This document shows, piece after piece, positions 8,834 to 16,943 of a stretch of DNA of 34,346 nt. The notes beneath the pieces are model-generated. The model did not search any database, was not told the DNA's origin, and saw only the letters and a program-made list of their open reading frames with translations. The stretch covers positions 1 to 34,346 of the forward strand of contig JAPLFP010000308.1 of assembly GCA_026390585.1 (NCBI GenBank), given 5' to 3'. The stretch's first letter is position 1, and every line of letters begins with the position of its first letter. The stretch comes from Ignavibacteriales bacterium (GTDB lineage Bacteria; Bacteroidota; Ignavibacteria; UBA10030). The translations under genes and the position numbers were made by a program.

Positions 8834-8908
8834 GGACGCTTAGCTCAGCTGGTTCAGAGCGCCGCCCTTACAAGGCGGAGGTCGCTGGTTCGATCCCAGC
8901 AGCGTCCA
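8834..8908 (+). tRNA. tRNA-Val (anticodon UAC)
   Basis: A complete cloverleaf of 75 bases can be drawn. The acceptor GGACGCT (8834-8840) pairs with AGCGTCC (8901-8907), with discriminator A at 8908. The D arm is GCTC...GAGC. The anticodon stem CCGCC/GGCGG encloses the loop CTTACAA, so the anticodon is TAC. The T arm is GCTGG/CCAGC with loop TTCGATC. The 3' CCA is not encoded (ACAAAG follows). A 26-base copy of its 3' end recurs at 9002-9027. Confidence 0.95.
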
Positions 8909-9027
8909 CAAAGCTTCTGCGAAGATTTGCTCCACCAGTTTCACGAGATCATAGCCGCCGGCTGAGCGTTTTGTGCGAAGTCCCGACGTTTTGTGTCGGG
9001 ATTCGATCCCAGCAGCGTCCACAAAGC
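8889..9027. repeat. Direct repeat of the tRNA-Val 3' end flanking an 87-bp insert
   Basis: The 26 bases 8889-8914 (T-loop to just past the acceptor end, TTCGATCCCAGCAGCGTCCA and CAAAGC) are exactly repeated at 9002-9027. The 87 bases between carry a hairpin (TCCCGAC/GTCGGGA, 8981-9001) and a 9-bp direct repeat CGTTTTGTG (8967 and 8987). The distal copy, not the tRNA itself, lies just before the terminator at 9048. This looks like an attL/attR pair or excision scar left by an element that used tRNA-Val as its site. A local duplication would give the same picture. No integrase gene is present. Confidence 0.6.
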
Positions 9028-9047
9028 AATTCTCCAATCCCGGAAAC

Positions 9048-9079
9048 AAAAAACCCCAGCAGTTCTGCCGGGGTTTTTT
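9048..9079 (+). terminator. Rho-independent terminator of the tRNA-Val unit (bidirectional)
   Basis: AAAAAACCCC-A-GCAG-TT-CTGC-C-GGGGTTTTTT forms a stem with a single A/C mismatch and has an A run before and a T run after. It can act on both strands, so it may stop tRNA transcription from the left and the minus-strand secreted-protein gene from the right. Confidence 0.85.
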
Positions 9080-9099
9080 GTTTTGTGATGGTGTGTGGC

Positions 9100-9265
9100 T
9101 TCAGATCCCTCGAATCGACAAATCCTTCGACTCGCGGAGTTTACCCCGCTGAAAGCGGGGCTCGCTCAGGACGTCGATCCTCGGGATGACAACTGAGAAA
9201 CGTCACGATTATTCAGATCCTTCGTCCCAGACAACGGGACTCAGGATGACGACTGAGAAGCGTCG
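9100..9265. repeat. Dispersed repeat patch with tandem units
   Basis: This stretch holds no gene. It has a hairpin (CCCCGCTGAAAGCGGGG, 9146-9162). Two near-identical units, GGATGACAACTGAGAAACGTC (from 9184) and its variant with G changes (from 9244), each follow a 'cagatcc(c/t)tcg' segment. The layout fits short dispersed repeats between convergent transcription units. It stops exactly at the end of the secreted-protein gene. Confidence 0.45.
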
Positions 9266-10165
9266 TCACTTTAGGAGCATCAGTTTCTTTGACTGTTCGA
9301 ATACTTGTCCCTTTTCCGATGTCACGGACAACCGGTACAAGTACATTCCGCTCGGCAATCCTGCAGCGTTCCAGTTCACGCTGAAGGTGCCCGGATCCTT
9401 CTGCTCATTCACGAGCGACGCCACCTCGACTCCGAGGATGCTATAGACTTTCAGCGTGGCAAATCCTTGTTGAGCAAGAGAGAAGCTAATCTTCGTTGAT
9501 GGATTGAACGGATTGGGATAATTTTGTTCCAACGCGAAAGAGTTTGGCACCGAGTTCCCAGTATTCTCCACAGCGCTGAGAGGGGCAGTTCCGCTGAATG
9601 CCAGGTCGTCGACCAGGAAATACGAGCCGGCGTGGGGAGGCGAGCTTGTCCCACTGGAGCCGCCGATCGTAATCATGATCATTCCGGTATCCGCGGCGGT
9701 GGTAGACACATAGATGAGTGGCGCCGAGAACTGTTTCCAGGAAGATGAACTCCCCAAACTTGCGCCGCCGGCTGCTACTGGAGCCGTCAGCTGACCCTTG
9801 TAGAGCACCACAGTAACATAAGCGGAATCGGTTGTTCCGGCGGCCGGGAAGAACTGATAGTAACCCGTCAGAACTGCTGAGCGCTGCGACCAGGGAAATC
9901 CAGGTATGGTCGTAAGGGTCGGAGGTATTGGATTCGTCGCAAACGCCACAACCGTCCCTTTTGCAGAGGAGCTGCCCGAGTGTGCCGTGGTCGACTGTGT
10001 CACGGTCGTGTAAAAGCCTGGAATGTTACCCGTCGCCCAGCCCGTCGGGGAGTTGAGGACGGGGATCCAGGTTTCGAATCCCGCATTCGGTATCTGAGCA
10101 AAAGCGGTGAGCGCGCCACAGAACAACAATGCAGTAGCACTAAGTAGTATCAAGGATCTCTTCAT
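9266..10165 (-). CDS. Secreted protein with type IX secretion sorting domain
   Basis: From the ATG at 10165 (GGAGG 6 bases upstream) the protein has 299 residues, with a signal peptide LILLSATALLFCGALTAFAQ. The frame extends 4 codons further to 10177, but that ATG overlaps the ribosome site. The middle (about residues 25-205) is Ser/Thr/Gly-rich, probably beta-sandwich, opening with PNAGFETW and containing LVDDLAFSG, which resembles carbohydrate-binding-like modules of secreted FCB proteins. The last 80 or so residues are a type A T9SS C-terminal domain: NYPNPFNPSTKISFSL, SILGVEVASLV, GLPSGMYLYRLS, ending KKLMLLK. The protein should therefore be exported across the outer membrane by the Por system and may be cell-surface anchored. 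Substrate or partner is unknown. It stands alone, divergent from the signalling genes at 10408. Confidence 0.9.
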   Translation of the reverse strand: MKRSLILLSATALLFCGALTAFAQIPNAGFETWIPVLNSPTGWATGNIPGFYTTVTQSTTAHSGSSSAKGTVVAFATNPIPPTLTTIPGFPWSQRSAVLTGYYQFFPAAGTTDSAYVTVVLYKGQLTAPVAAGGASLGSSSSWKQFSAPLIYVSTTAADTGMIMITIGGSSGTSSPPHAGSYFLVDDLAFSGTAPLSAVENTGNSVPNSFALEQNYPNPFNPSTKISFSLAQQGFATLKVYSILGVEVASLVNEQKDPGTFSVNWNAAGLPSGMYLYRLSVTSEKGQVFEQSKKLMLLK

Positions 10166-10372
10166 TGAGACCTCCATTGATTGAATATGTGGGGATGGGA
10201 TTGGATTCGTCGGAAGGCTGTCGGTCTTGATGTTTCTTCGTTAGTTTCAAGACTGCCACTACCTTCAAGGGTAACGAAAAACATTCGCACTTGCAACTGG
10301 AGGATCATCATCGTGGGCCTGCTACGTCGAGGATGGCCTCAGCGCTTCGCGTCACCACCCGCTTCACCCGCC

Positions 10373-10400
10373 TTGCACTTACGGGTATAAGCTGTTATAC
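10373..10400 (+). promoter_or_regulatory. Possible sigma-70 promoter of the receiver/propeller-kinase pair
   Basis: TTGCAC (10373-10378), 16 bases, TTATAC (10395-10400). The ATG of the receiver gene is at 10408, only 7 bases after the -10 element, so the transcript would be leaderless or nearly so. No ribosome site is seen before this ATG, which fits. The match is by eye only. Confidence 0.3.
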
Positions 10401-10407
10401 TTGCCAG

Positions 10408-10779
10408 ATGAAATCCATTGTCGTCATCGAAGACAACAAGGATAACCGCCTTCTCGTCCGTTCACTCCTCAGTGAGTTCTATCATATTACTGAATACGAG
10501 ACAGGATTTGAAGCCTTCCGCGGGTTCCGGGACAATGTGCCGGACCTCATTCTGCTCGACATCTCTCTCCCTGGCATGGATGGTGTCGAAGTCCTCGCTC
10601 AATTAAGAAACGATGAAAAGCTCAAGAAGATCCCCGTCATTGCCCTCACCGCCCACGCCGTCAGCGGAGATCGCGAACAGTATCTCGCCTCTGGTTTCAA
10701 CGACTACATTGCCAAGCCGATCGTTGATGAAGATGCATTTGTTCAGGCAATCGAGCGATGGTTGACCCACGCCGCATAA
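10408..10779 (+). CDS. Single-domain response regulator (CheY-like receiver)
   Basis: This 123-residue protein is a receiver domain only. The acidic pair is Glu8-Asp9 (VVIEDNKDNR), the phosphorylated residue is probably Asp51 (LILLDISLPGMDG), the switch threonine is in IPVIALTAHA, and the lysine is in YIAKPI. The frame is open back to 10291, but that part is unrelated to the fold, so the ATG at 10408 is chosen. It has no output domain and should act as a diffusible phosphoryl carrier or by binding a partner. Its 3' end overlaps the next gene, the large sensor kinase, by 22 bases. This strongly suggests coupled translation and that the kinase is its phosphodonor. Confidence 0.9.
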   Translation: MKSIVVIEDNKDNRLLVRSLLSEFYHITEYETGFEAFRGFRDNVPDLILLDISLPGMDGVEVLAQLRNDEKLKKIPVIALTAHAVSGDREQYLASGFNDYIAKPIVDEDAFVQAIERWLTHAA

Positions 10780-13700
10780 AACCGTCCTTCCCCGGACGGC
10801 ATGACTTCCGAGCGCTCCCGCTGTTGGCAGGCCCGACCTTTGTTGGAATTGTCGTATTGCTGTTCTTGTTCCTCCTTCCCGCGCAGTCACTTCAAGCGCA
10901 GACCGAGCGCCCCGTTGCCCTGGATCCCCATAAGGCACTCTCACAATACACGCATCAGGTTTGGGAAACTGGCAAAACCCCCTTGGAGGGAGCAATCCGT
11001 GTGATTCTTCAGTCGAGAGATGGCTATATCTGGATTGGCACGCAGGAAGGGTTGTACAATTTCGACGGCGAACGTTTCACTATCTATAACTCTAGCAATA
11101 CCGCGGAGATGAAAAGCAGCAGCGTCTATGCTTTGGTGGAGGATCAGGAAGGGACGTTGTGGATTGCGACACGGGATGGGCTCCTGGCATACAGAGAAAA
11201 CAGCTTCAAACGATATAGCGTCAAAGACGGCCTCACCTCAAACTCTCTCCTCTCACTCTGTGTCGACCGACAGGGAGTTCTCTGGATCGGCTCCATGGGA
11301 GGCGGTGCGGTGCAGTACTTCGATGGGTACTTCAAACCGTATGCATTTGAAGGTGATTTGAGATTCGGAACGATCTGGAGCCTCTGCTGTGCCAGAGACA
11401 GCAGCATGTGGATCGGAACCTCCAGCGCCGGTGTCGCTCGCATCAAGAACGGCCGGGAAAGCCGCTACACGATGCGAGGAGGAATGCTCACGGATGTCAT
11501 TCGGAGCATCAGCGAGGCGCGAGACGGAAGCATCTGGGTTGGATCGCACCTCGGTGTGAACCGTATCAAGGAGGGCAAAATATCGACGCTCTCATCGAAA
11601 GACGGTCTCACCAGCGAAGTTGTCATGCAATTGTTTGTGGACAGTCAGGGAAGTCTTTGGATTGGCACCGGTGGCGGTGGCCTGAACCGATTTGCACAAG
11701 GGAAGATCAGTTCGTTGACCTCGAAGAGCGGATTGACAAACGACAATGTTCTTTCCTTTCTCGAAGATCGTGAAGGGAATCTCTGGGTCGGCACCGCCGA
11801 TGGACTCAATCAGTACAAAGACGAAGCGTTCACAACGTTCACCTTAGAGGAAGGCCTTTCCAATGATGTTGTCTGGTGCTCACTGGAAGACTCAAAGGGA
11901 GTGATGTGGCTTGGAACGAACAGCGGACTCAACCGCGTTCAACGGTCCGGGATTCAATCCTACACTATGAAGAACGGTCTCTCGAATAATACAGTGAGGG
12001 CCCTCTGCGAAGATTCGAAAGGAACGCTCTGGATCGGGACGTACGGCGGGGGCCTCTGCGAAATGAGAAATGGACGCATCGTCCGCTCGAGTCTGAACAG
12101 GCCTCAACTTGCATTCGTCTACAGCATCTTTGAGGATCTCCTCCACGTTCTGTGGATTGGAACGAGCGACGGACTTTTTTCGGTTGTCGATGGCCGGTTG
12201 AAACGGTACTCGAGTTCCGATGGGTTGACCGGAAATTTTGTCCGGTTTGTGGGCAACGAACAAGCGGGAGGACTCTGGATCGGAACCACCGAGGGACTCT
12301 CTTTCTTCTCATCGAACCGTTTCACGAACTACACGGCGCGTGACGGTCTCTCCAGTAATGCCATGATGTGTTTCTATCAAGACCGGGATGAAGTGCTTTG
12401 GTTCGGAACAGTTGATGGTGGATTGATTCGTTCAAAGGGGGCGATGTTCACTTCTTTCACCATGCGCGATGGTTTGCCGGAAAACAATGTGTACCAGATC
12501 CTGGAGGATGACCTGGGCAATCTCTGGCTCGGCGGTGATCGCGGGATTTGCCGGATTAACAAGAAGGAGCTTAACGATTACGCAGCAGGGAAGATTGGTT
12601 ACTTCTCGACCATGACTTTCGGAAAGAAAGACGGGCTCAAAGCGCGGGAATGCAATGGCGGCTCACAGCCTTCATCCTGGAAGTCAAAAGACGGGCGGCT
12701 CTGGTTTTCCATGGTCAAAGGAGTTGCGGTTATTGATCCACGAAACCTCAAAATCAATACGGTTCCCCCGTCGGTGGTTGTTCAGCATCTTCTTGCCGAC
12801 AATCGCGAAATCCGCTTCTCCAAGGGAGGTGTTCTGGATGCCGGGGTTACCAGGATTGAGTTCCGCTATGCCGCGCTCAGTTTCGTTTCCCCGCAGGATG
12901 TGACATTCAAATACATGCTGGAGGGATACGACAAGGATTGGGTCAACACCGGCAACGCCCGCGCTGTAACGTACACGAACATTCCGCCTGGCCGCTACAC
13001 CTTTAGGGTCATTGCTGCCAACGAGGATGGTACCTGGAACTTCAATGGCGCATTTGTATCGTTCACCCTTCGGCCGTATATCTATCAAACGACCGTTTTC
13101 ACCGTTTGCCTCGCGCTCGTTGTTCTTGGGGCGGCTGCGGGCGCCTATTCTCTGCGAACGAGACGACTGGTTCGCCGAACGCACGAACTCGAGTCGACTG
13201 TCGCACGGCGCACAGACGAAATCGTCAACCAGAAGGATGCTCTCCAACGCGCAAACAAGGAACTGAGCGAGCTTCTGAAGGAACTGGAAGAAAAATCTGG
13301 GCAGCTCGAAGTGGCAAAGATCCGTGCCGAAGAAGCCAACCAGACGAAAAGCGCGTTCCTCGCGAACGTCAGCCATGAACTACGAACACCGCTGAATTCG
13401 GTGATTGGATTCACCAACATCATGCTCAAGAACAAAGCGAAGAACCTGAAAGAACAGGATCTGACATATCTGGACAGGATCCTGGAAAATGGCAAGCACC
13501 TGCTTGAGCTGATTGAGGACGTCCTTGATCTGTCGAGGATTGAAGCGGGGAGAATGGACCTCCGCCGATCGCCAGTCTCGCTCGAGATTCTGATCCACGA
13601 AACGATTGCACAAATTGAAGGGAAGCTCATCGGCAAGGAGATGACCATCGTCGCCGAGTTTCCGAGTCCGATGAAGCCGATTGAAACAGACCCCGGTAAG

Positions 13701-14972
13701 TTCAAACAGATCTTGATCAATCTCCTGGGAAACGCCATCAAGTTCACCGAACACGGCTCAATCAGGGTGCGGGTGGCCGTCGATCAACCGACACGCCGCC
13801 CTGTCCGAGTCGACGTCGTTGATACCGGCATTGGGATTTCCCGTGATCAGCAGCAGGTGATTTTTGAGCCGTTCACTCAGGGGGACGACAAAAAGACACG
13901 GAAGTACGGAGGGACTGGACTTGGACTCGCGATTTCCCGAACTTTGTGTGAGCTTCTGGGGTACACGATGGAAGTCCAGAGCGAAGTCGGGGTCGGTTCG
14001 ACGTTCAGCATTCTTCTTGGTCTACAGTCGCGCAGGTCAGTGTATGCAGATCAGGAAATACTCCGAAAGGATCAATTGATGGGAAAAACACGAGAGACGC
14101 AGTCGAGGGATCCGCAAAACGTCGAAAAGGAAACCAAGGAAAAGATCCTTGTGGGACTGCAGCCGTTCTCCCACGGCGAGTGGGCCCATATGAATATCAA
14201 TCGTGTCGCGCTCTTCGGCCGGAACCTCAATGAATCATTGTCGCCTCGCCAGTATGATCGCTTCAGGGCCGCGCTCACAGAATATCTTGTGAAGGTGCAA
14301 CCCTCCATCACAAGAATCGCTCAACTGTTCCAGATTATTCATGTCGACCCCAATCTTGTCCAGACCCTGATGTTTCACACCGGTGAGCTTGGTACCGTCG
14401 CCGGTGCCCTAAGTCTCAACGCGCGAATTTCTGAAGAGGAGTCGCGCCGGTACGAAGCGGAGATCCCAAAACATGTCGATCAACTCCTGCACGCTTTTCG
14501 AGTCCTACGCGAGATGATGCTCCGGGAATTCCAGTGCAACCCCGGTGAGCTTCTTCAGGCGATCTTCGAAGAAAGGATCGCTTCCTCGAAGTCTGTGAAA
14601 TTGACATATCCAAAACCGCTGTCGGTGAAGTATCCGCGCACCATCGGAACGAATGAGGATTTTGCCCGAATCATCGGATTGTTGATTGAGACTCCCTTGA
14701 TTGGCCGGGAGTCCACTTCCGACATACGGGAATTATACTTTCTGGTTCGGACCGCTGGTGACCGATGGATGATGGAAATGCGTGATGGCACCGTAACCTT
14801 GGACTCCAGCGTCTGGGCAACCGTTTTTGAGCCGGCGTCCAGCGGAGAACCAAACAGGGGTCTTTCCCAAATTCCCCCAATTCTGGCCAAATACGGAGGG
14901 GATATCTGCATCAAAGAGACTGTTCGAGAAGGAGGCACAACCGTACTTCTGCGCCTCAAAGTGGCCAGTTGA
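10758..14972 (+). CDS. Beta-propeller sensor histidine kinase with an extra C-terminal module
   Basis: This 1404-residue membrane sensor begins with a hydrophobic export segment (IVVLLFLFLLPAQSLQAQ). Fourteen LW(I/V/L)GT-type repeats follow between about residues 89 and 655, which fits two seven-bladed propellers. Next come a Y_Y_Y domain (about 670-770) and a membrane helix (about 773-800). A cytosolic coiled coil, HisKA (SHELRTP, His873) and HATPase (N box LLGNAIKF, DTGIGIS, GGTGLGLAISR; about 975-1092) complete the kinase. This is the sensor plan of the hybrid two-component systems that sense outside ligands, often glycans, in Bacteroidota. Unlike classical HTCS it carries no receiver or AraC domain; the receiver is the overlapping upstream gene. 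Residues about 1100-1404 form another module, helical then a GHKL-like end (ILAKYGGDICIKE then GGTTVLLRL), without clear ATP-binding boxes. Confidence 0.9.
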   Translation: MVDPRRIKPSFPGRHDFRALPLLAGPTFVGIVVLLFLFLLPAQSLQAQTERPVALDPHKALSQYTHQVWETGKTPLEGAIRVILQSRDGYIWIGTQEGLYNFDGERFTIYNSSNTAEMKSSSVYALVEDQEGTLWIATRDGLLAYRENSFKRYSVKDGLTSNSLLSLCVDRQGVLWIGSMGGGAVQYFDGYFKPYAFEGDLRFGTIWSLCCARDSSMWIGTSSAGVARIKNGRESRYTMRGGMLTDVIRSISEARDGSIWVGSHLGVNRIKEGKISTLSSKDGLTSEVVMQLFVDSQGSLWIGTGGGGLNRFAQGKISSLTSKSGLTNDNVLSFLEDREGNLWVGTADGLNQYKDEAFTTFTLEEGLSNDVVWCSLEDSKGVMWLGTNSGLNRVQRSGIQSYTMKNGLSNNTVRALCEDSKGTLWIGTYGGGLCEMRNGRIVRSSLNRPQLAFVYSIFEDLLHVLWIGTSDGLFSVVDGRLKRYSSSDGLTGNFVRFVGNEQAGGLWIGTTEGLSFFSSNRFTNYTARDGLSSNAMMCFYQDRDEVLWFGTVDGGLIRSKGAMFTSFTMRDGLPENNVYQILEDDLGNLWLGGDRGICRINKKELNDYAAGKIGYFSTMTFGKKDGLKARECNGGSQPSSWKSKDGRLWFSMVKGVAVIDPRNLKINTVPPSVVVQHLLADNREIRFSKGGVLDAGVTRIEFRYAALSFVSPQDVTFKYMLEGYDKDWVNTGNARAVTYTNIPPGRYTFRVIAANEDGTWNFNGAFVSFTLRPYIYQTTVFTVCLALVVLGAAAGAYSLRTRRLVRRTHELESTVARRTDEIVNQKDALQRANKELSELLKELEEKSGQLEVAKIRAEEANQTKSAFLANVSHELRTPLNSVIGFTNIMLKNKAKNLKEQDLTYLDRILENGKHLLELIEDVLDLSRIEAGRMDLRRSPVSLEILIHETIAQIEGKLIGKEMTIVAEFPSPMKPIETDPGKFKQILINLLGNAIKFTEHGSIRVRVAVDQPTRRPVRVDVVDTGIGISRDQQQVIFEPFTQGDDKKTRKYGGTGLGLAISRTLCELLGYTMEVQSEVGVGSTFSILLGLQSRRSVYADQEILRKDQLMGKTRETQSRDPQNVEKETKEKILVGLQPFSHGEWAHMNINRVALFGRNLNESLSPRQYDRFRAALTEYLVKVQPSITRIAQLFQIIHVDPNLVQTLMFHTGELGTVAGALSLNARISEEESRRYEAEIPKHVDQLLHAFRVLREMMLREFQCNPGELLQAIFEERIASSKSVKLTYPKPLSVKYPRTIGTNEDFARIIGLLIETPLIGRESTSDIRELYFLVRTAGDRWMMEMRDGTVTLDSSVWATVFEPASSGEPNRGLSQIPPILAKYGGDICIKETVREGGTTVLLRLKVAS

Positions 14973-14993
14973 TGTTGTCCAAGGAGTCAGTCC

Positions 14994-15096
14994 CTGGGGT
15001 GTCAGGCACCATTTCTCCGAAGGAGCCCTTCGGGGCTGACACCATCTCGGCTGGTCTGGAGCAAATAACGTGTCAGGGTATGGACCCTGACACCCT
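14994..15096. repeat. REP-like hairpin doublet, copy 1
   Basis: It begins CTGGGGTGTCAGG. The first hairpin (GTGTCAG/CTGACAC) has smaller hairpins inserted in its loop (CTCCGAAGGAG and CCCTTCGGGG). The second hairpin is GTGTCAGGGT-ATGG-ACCCTGACAC, then CCT. The same doublet is at 23364-23445. It begins 21 bases after the kinase stop codon and could also end transcription or protect the mRNA end. The rest of 14973-15224 shows only a short AACGC-TTC-GCGTT hairpin (15199-15211) just before the next gene. Confidence 0.7.
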
Positions 15097-15224
15097 AGGA
15101 ACCCCTGAGGCGCGTTCTTGTGACATTCTCTCGTGCCGTGGTGTTCTTTCATCTTTCGGAAGTAATTGCTTAATTTGTAGAGTTCAGATCGTTCCCTAAC
15201 GCTTCGCGTTCCCAACAGGTACCC

Positions 15225-16616
15225 ATGGAGACTCTCCGCACGGTTCTGGTGTTAGATGATAATCGGGTCTTCCTCGAAGATTTCGAATCACTGATGGAGG
15301 GCACGTTCAAGATCATCACGACACAGTCGGAAGCCGATGCGTTTGAAACGCTGAGCCGGATGAAAATCGACGCGATGCTTCTTGACCTGATGCTCAGCGA
15401 AGGACAAAGCGGGCTCGATGTCCTGAAACGCGTCAAGGAGTCGATGCCGGATTTCCCCGTTATCATGCTGACAGCACACGCGTCGGTCGAGAGTGCCGTA
15501 GAAGCAATGCGTCTGGGTGCTTACAGTTACATCTCCAAGTCCCCGAAGATTGAGGAGCTCAGGGCCATCGTTGAGAAAGCGCTGGCGGAACGTGAACTCA
15601 AAAGAGACTACGAGTTGTTGCGCGAAGAGGTCCAACGCGTCTCCGGAAGCATTGTTGGCACCAGTCCGACAATGCAGCGAGTGTTCGAATCGATTCAGCG
15701 CGTGGCGATGACGGATGTGACGGTGTTGATCACCGGCGAGTCGGGGACAGGCAAGGAGTTGGTGGCTCGCGAAATACACGCTGCCAGCAAAAGAAGTCAA
15801 CGCGTGTTCGTCACAGTCAATTGTGCGTCGCTCGTACGTGAACTGATTGAGAGCGAACTGTTCGGTCACCAGAAGGGATCGTTCACGGGAGCAACAGCGA
15901 CCAAGCTTGGCAAGTTTGAGCTGGCAGACGGCGGTACGATCTTCCTGGATGAGATTGCGGAGCTCGATGTTCATCTCCAGGTGAAACTTCTGCGTGCGCT
16001 CCAGGAAAAGGAGATCGACCGCATCGGAGGTACGAGCCCGATTCCTGTTGACGTGCGGGTCCTTGCTGCCACCAATCGTGATTTGAATTTGATGACAGAA
16101 CGGGGAGAGTTCAGGACTGATCTCTTCTATCGTTTAAACGTGTATCCGATTCACCTGCCTCCGTTGCGCGAACATCGGGAGGATATTCCGTTGCTCGTCG
16201 AGCACTCCCTGAAGCGGTTCGGAAGGTCTTTGAACAAGACTTCGATTCGGGTCAATCCTCTGGCACTGGATCAAATGATGCAATATAGCTGGCCGGGGAA
16301 TGTCCGTGAGCTGGAAAACGTCCTTCAGCGCGCAATTCTGATTTCGCCCAGTGCGTCCATCGAACCGGACCATCTTCCGAGAGAAATTGCAGATACCAGC
16401 GTTCCGATCGTGGATGGCCAGACGCTTCCAGACATTGAGCGGGAGGCTCGTGATGCGGCAGCAAGGGTAGCCATTTATAGAGCGCTGGAGCGGGCGGATT
16501 GGAACATCAAAGAGGGGGCAAAGCTCCTGGGTGTGCCCGATAAGACGCTCTATGACAAGTGCTCTCGTCTTGGGATCAAGTTGAGGGGGATGCAGAGTTC
16601 AAAGCCAACCGACTAA
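15225..16616 (+). CDS. Sigma-54-dependent response regulator (NtrC/PilR family)
   Basis: The 463-residue protein has the full three-part layout. The receiver (about 5-120) has Asp54 in LLDLMLSEGQSG. The AAA+ sigma-54 interaction domain (about 142-370) has Walker A GESGTGKE from residue 171, GSFTGA at 218-223 (the sigma-54 contact loop, usually GAFTGA), Walker B GGTIFLDEI and the arginine-finger region FRTDLFYRLNV. A Fis-type helix-turn-helix ends the protein (NIKEGAKLLGVPDKTLYDKCSRLG). It should bind enhancer DNA and open sigma-54 promoters by ATP hydrolysis. The Lys switch site reads SKSP rather than KP. The ATG at 15225 fits the fold. It lies just upstream of a pilus-like locus, and a near -24/-12 element precedes the first gene of that locus, so it is the likely local regulator. 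Confidence 0.95.
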   Translation: METLRTVLVLDDNRVFLEDFESLMEGTFKIITTQSEADAFETLSRMKIDAMLLDLMLSEGQSGLDVLKRVKESMPDFPVIMLTAHASVESAVEAMRLGAYSYISKSPKIEELRAIVEKALAERELKRDYELLREEVQRVSGSIVGTSPTMQRVFESIQRVAMTDVTVLITGESGTGKELVAREIHAASKRSQRVFVTVNCASLVRELIESELFGHQKGSFTGATATKLGKFELADGGTIFLDEIAELDVHLQVKLLRALQEKEIDRIGGTSPIPVDVRVLAATNRDLNLMTERGEFRTDLFYRLNVYPIHLPPLREHREDIPLLVEHSLKRFGRSLNKTSIRVNPLALDQMMQYSWPGNVRELENVLQRAILISPSASIEPDHLPREIADTSVPIVDGQTLPDIEREARDAAARVAIYRALERADWNIKEGAKLLGVPDKTLYDKCSRLGIKLRGMQSSKPTD

Positions 16617-16644
16617 GTTCTTATATTTGGCAAGGTTCAAGTCG

Positions 16645-16663
16645 AAAGAGGATGTCTCTTTTT
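16645..16663 (+). terminator. Weak hairpin after the sigma-54 regulator
   Basis: AAAGAG (16645-16650) and CTCTTT (16656-16661) form a 6-bp stem followed by TT. It is short and could be chance. Confidence 0.25.
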
Positions 16664-16738
16664 AGTACGTTTCCTTCTATCTGCACACGACACGGCCAGC
16701 AAAAGCAACAAAGTCCCCTGTTTTCTTGACGAATCAGA

Positions 16739-16873
16739 TTCCGGTATTTTCGGAAGGATTAAACCCGCATTTCTGGATTAGCCGGAAAACAGATATCCAA
16801 TAATGAGCAGTTGGTCGAAAACACCATATAATCCGTATTTCTGGAACTTCTGAGATCGTGGTACTGTTTTTGA
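16739..16873 (+). promoter_or_regulatory. Candidate enhancer motifs and -24/-12 (sigma-54) promoter
   Basis: The 327-base gap 16617-16943 has no gene but holds an ordered set of motifs. There is an inverted repeat TTCCG...CGGAA (16739-16755). Two direct copies of CCG(C/T)ATTTCTGGA lie at 16765-16777 and 16833-16845, exactly 68 bp apart. Then TGGTAC (16859-16864) has GG at 16860-16861, a 10-base gap, and GA at 16872-16873. The last set matches the sigma-54 form TGGCAC-N5-TTGC except for GA in place of GC at -12. The start codon is 71 bases further. The sigma-54 activator gene is just upstream. The assignment is inference. Confidence 0.35.
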
Positions 16874-16943
16874 GTGAGTATCAAGAGTTGAAAATTCCTA
16901 TTGATTCAAGTCTCCCAGTTTAGTAGATTCCCAAAGACCCCAA

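Noticed and set aside
9002-9027. Second tRNA-Val
   Set aside because: Only the 3' 20 or so bases of the tRNA are present; the D and anticodon arms are missing.
16621-16640. TTTGGCAAGG as a sigma-54 promoter just after the regulator
   Set aside because: There is no GC at the -12 position and the spacing is wrong; the element at 16859 fits better.
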